Origin: Emticicia sp031378715
Lineage (GTDB): Bacteria > Bacteroidota > Bacteroidia > Cytophagales > Spirosomataceae
DNA: 7,011 bases
Reading direction: 5' to 3'
NCBI GenBank assembly: GCA_031378715.1
Contig: JANNEN010000174.1
Span: 1 to 7,011 of the forward strand
Part shown: piece after piece, positions 6,711 to 7,011 of the stretch
Position numbering within the stretch: the stretch's first letter is position 1
Layout: every line of letters begins with the position of its first letter
Notes under the pieces: model-generated
Databases searched by the model: none
What the model saw: the letters and a program-made list of their open reading frames with translations, nothing else
What the model was told of the DNA's origin: nothing
Translations under genes and position numbers: made by a program

Positions 6711-6740
6711 TAAAGTTAATGTTTTTTTGGTATTACGCAA
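6711..6740 (-). promoter_or_regulatory. Candidate promoter of the lipoprotein/propeller operon
   Basis: On the minus strand TTG (6738-6740) is followed after exactly 19 nt by TAACTTTA (6711-6718). This has one mismatch to TAnnTTTG of the Bacteroidota promoter consensus. Transcription would start near 6704, leaving a leader of roughly 130 nt that contains the perfect stem-loop. It was found by eye and is unproven. Confidence 0.4.
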
Positions 6741-6774
6741 CAAATATTCCATAAATAATTGGTCACGTATGAAA

Positions 6775-7011
6775 GTAAAGAGGGGCTAACGATTTATAAA
6801 AATTCAGTCGTCATGTCTAAAACATTGCTACTTTCTACATTAATTACTACTTTTGTTTTGAGTTCAAATTCGTAATTGTTTAGCACCCGAAGGGAGCGAT
6901 ATAGGAAAACGGTTTTAGAGCTATTGTTTTGAGTTCGTTGAAAACATTCATATTATTTTTACGGCAAGTGGAGATAAACCCTTGAATACGTGCATAGCGA
7001 TTTGCACCGTC
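6775..7011 (-). mobile_element. 3' end of an IS66-type insertion sequence (partial)
   Basis: The region contains the C-terminal part of an IS66-type transposase. The proposed element end is GTAAAGAGGGGCTAAC starting at 6775, because IS66 ends usually begin with GTAA and this lies about 105 bp beyond the transposase stop codon. The other end is outside the window, so neither the inverted repeat nor the 8-bp target duplication expected of the family (candidate flank 6767-6774) can be tested. The transposase assignment is firmer than the boundary. The stretch 6576-6879 holds no gene, only the promoter and hairpin of the lipoprotein gene and this element's non-coding end. Confidence 0.45.
6880..7011 (-). 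CDS. IS66-family transposase, C-terminal fragment (runs off the window)
   Basis: An open frame enters from the right edge and ends at TAA (6880-6882), giving 43 residues. It begins DGANRYARIQGFISTCRK and continues NNMNVFNELKTIAL. This fits the last part of the IS66 DDE transposase domain, where a [DE]GA-x-x-[FY]A-[RK]I-x-x-[FY]I-[SE]T-x-[RK]K pattern precedes N-[VA]-[FL] and the chain end. The catalytic DDE residues would lie outside the window, so activity cannot be judged. The fragment has no internal stop. The assignment rests on motif recognition in a short stretch. Confidence 0.75.
   Translation of the reverse strand, partial: DGANRYARIQGFISTCRKNNMNVFNELKTIALKPFSYIAPFGC

Noticed and set aside
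6912..6945. A 34-bp stretch beginning GTTTTAGAGCTAT and ending GAAAAC looks strikingly like a type II CRISPR repeat (Streptococcus type).
   Set aside because: Only one copy exists, no second repeat appears at any sensible spacer distance on either side, and no cas gene or tracrRNA is visible. The stretch is fully explained as codons of the IS66-type transposase on the minus strand. The partial echo TTGTTTTGAGTTC at 6853-6865 does not extend into a repeat.

Overview
The window reads as ordinary Bacteroidota chromosome, most likely from the Cytophagales (Runella/Emticicia/Spirosoma-like). This is inferred from the gene content: a DUF5606-type protein, a 67K-type SppA, and a PD40-propeller protein with a signal peptide ending in 'NAQ'. 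It is supported by AT-rich intergenic regions whose promoter candidates fit the Bacteroidota TTG-N19-TAnnTTTG pattern and by the absence of Shine-Dalgarno sequences. No database search was possible, so the genus is a guess.

All six supported genes lie on the minus strand, so transcription runs from high to low coordinates. At the right edge (6880-7011) is the last 43 codons of an IS66-type transposase. Its element probably ends near 6775. Next comes an independent-looking promoter and a leader with a perfect stem-loop (6631-6653). This leads into a small lipoprotein related to the UPF0323/YgiB-like families (5895-6575). Only 46 bp later a 740-residue secreted protein follows (3626-5848). It has two tandem copies of an N-terminal beta-rich domain, a PD40 propeller and a carboxypeptidase-regulatory-like domain. 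It lacks the C-terminal OmpA domain that many relatives carry. These two envelope genes are probably co-transcribed.

After a 200-bp spacer with degenerate 7-bp tandem repeats and a 13-bp direct repeat lies sppA (1655-3424), which has an intact Lys/Ser dyad and its own intrinsic terminator. engB (906-1517), a GTPase of large ribosomal subunit assembly, follows from a candidate promoter that overlaps the sppA terminator's U-tract. A DUF5606 protein (199-741) with a low-complexity Ala/Pro/Val tail comes next and ends at a strong hairpin terminator. The leftmost 118 bp form a nested imperfect palindrome with 11-bp perfect outer arms, possibly a MITE-like element or a structured RNA, and possibly continuing beyond the window.

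The genes do not form one pathway. engB and sppA are housekeeping genes, while the lipoprotein/propeller pair is an envelope module of unknown function. I see no defence system, CRISPR array, tRNA or rRNA. The points most worth a second look are the duplicated-domain PD40 protein without OmpA, its pairing with a UPF0323-like lipoprotein, the leader hairpin, and the palindromic element at the left edge.
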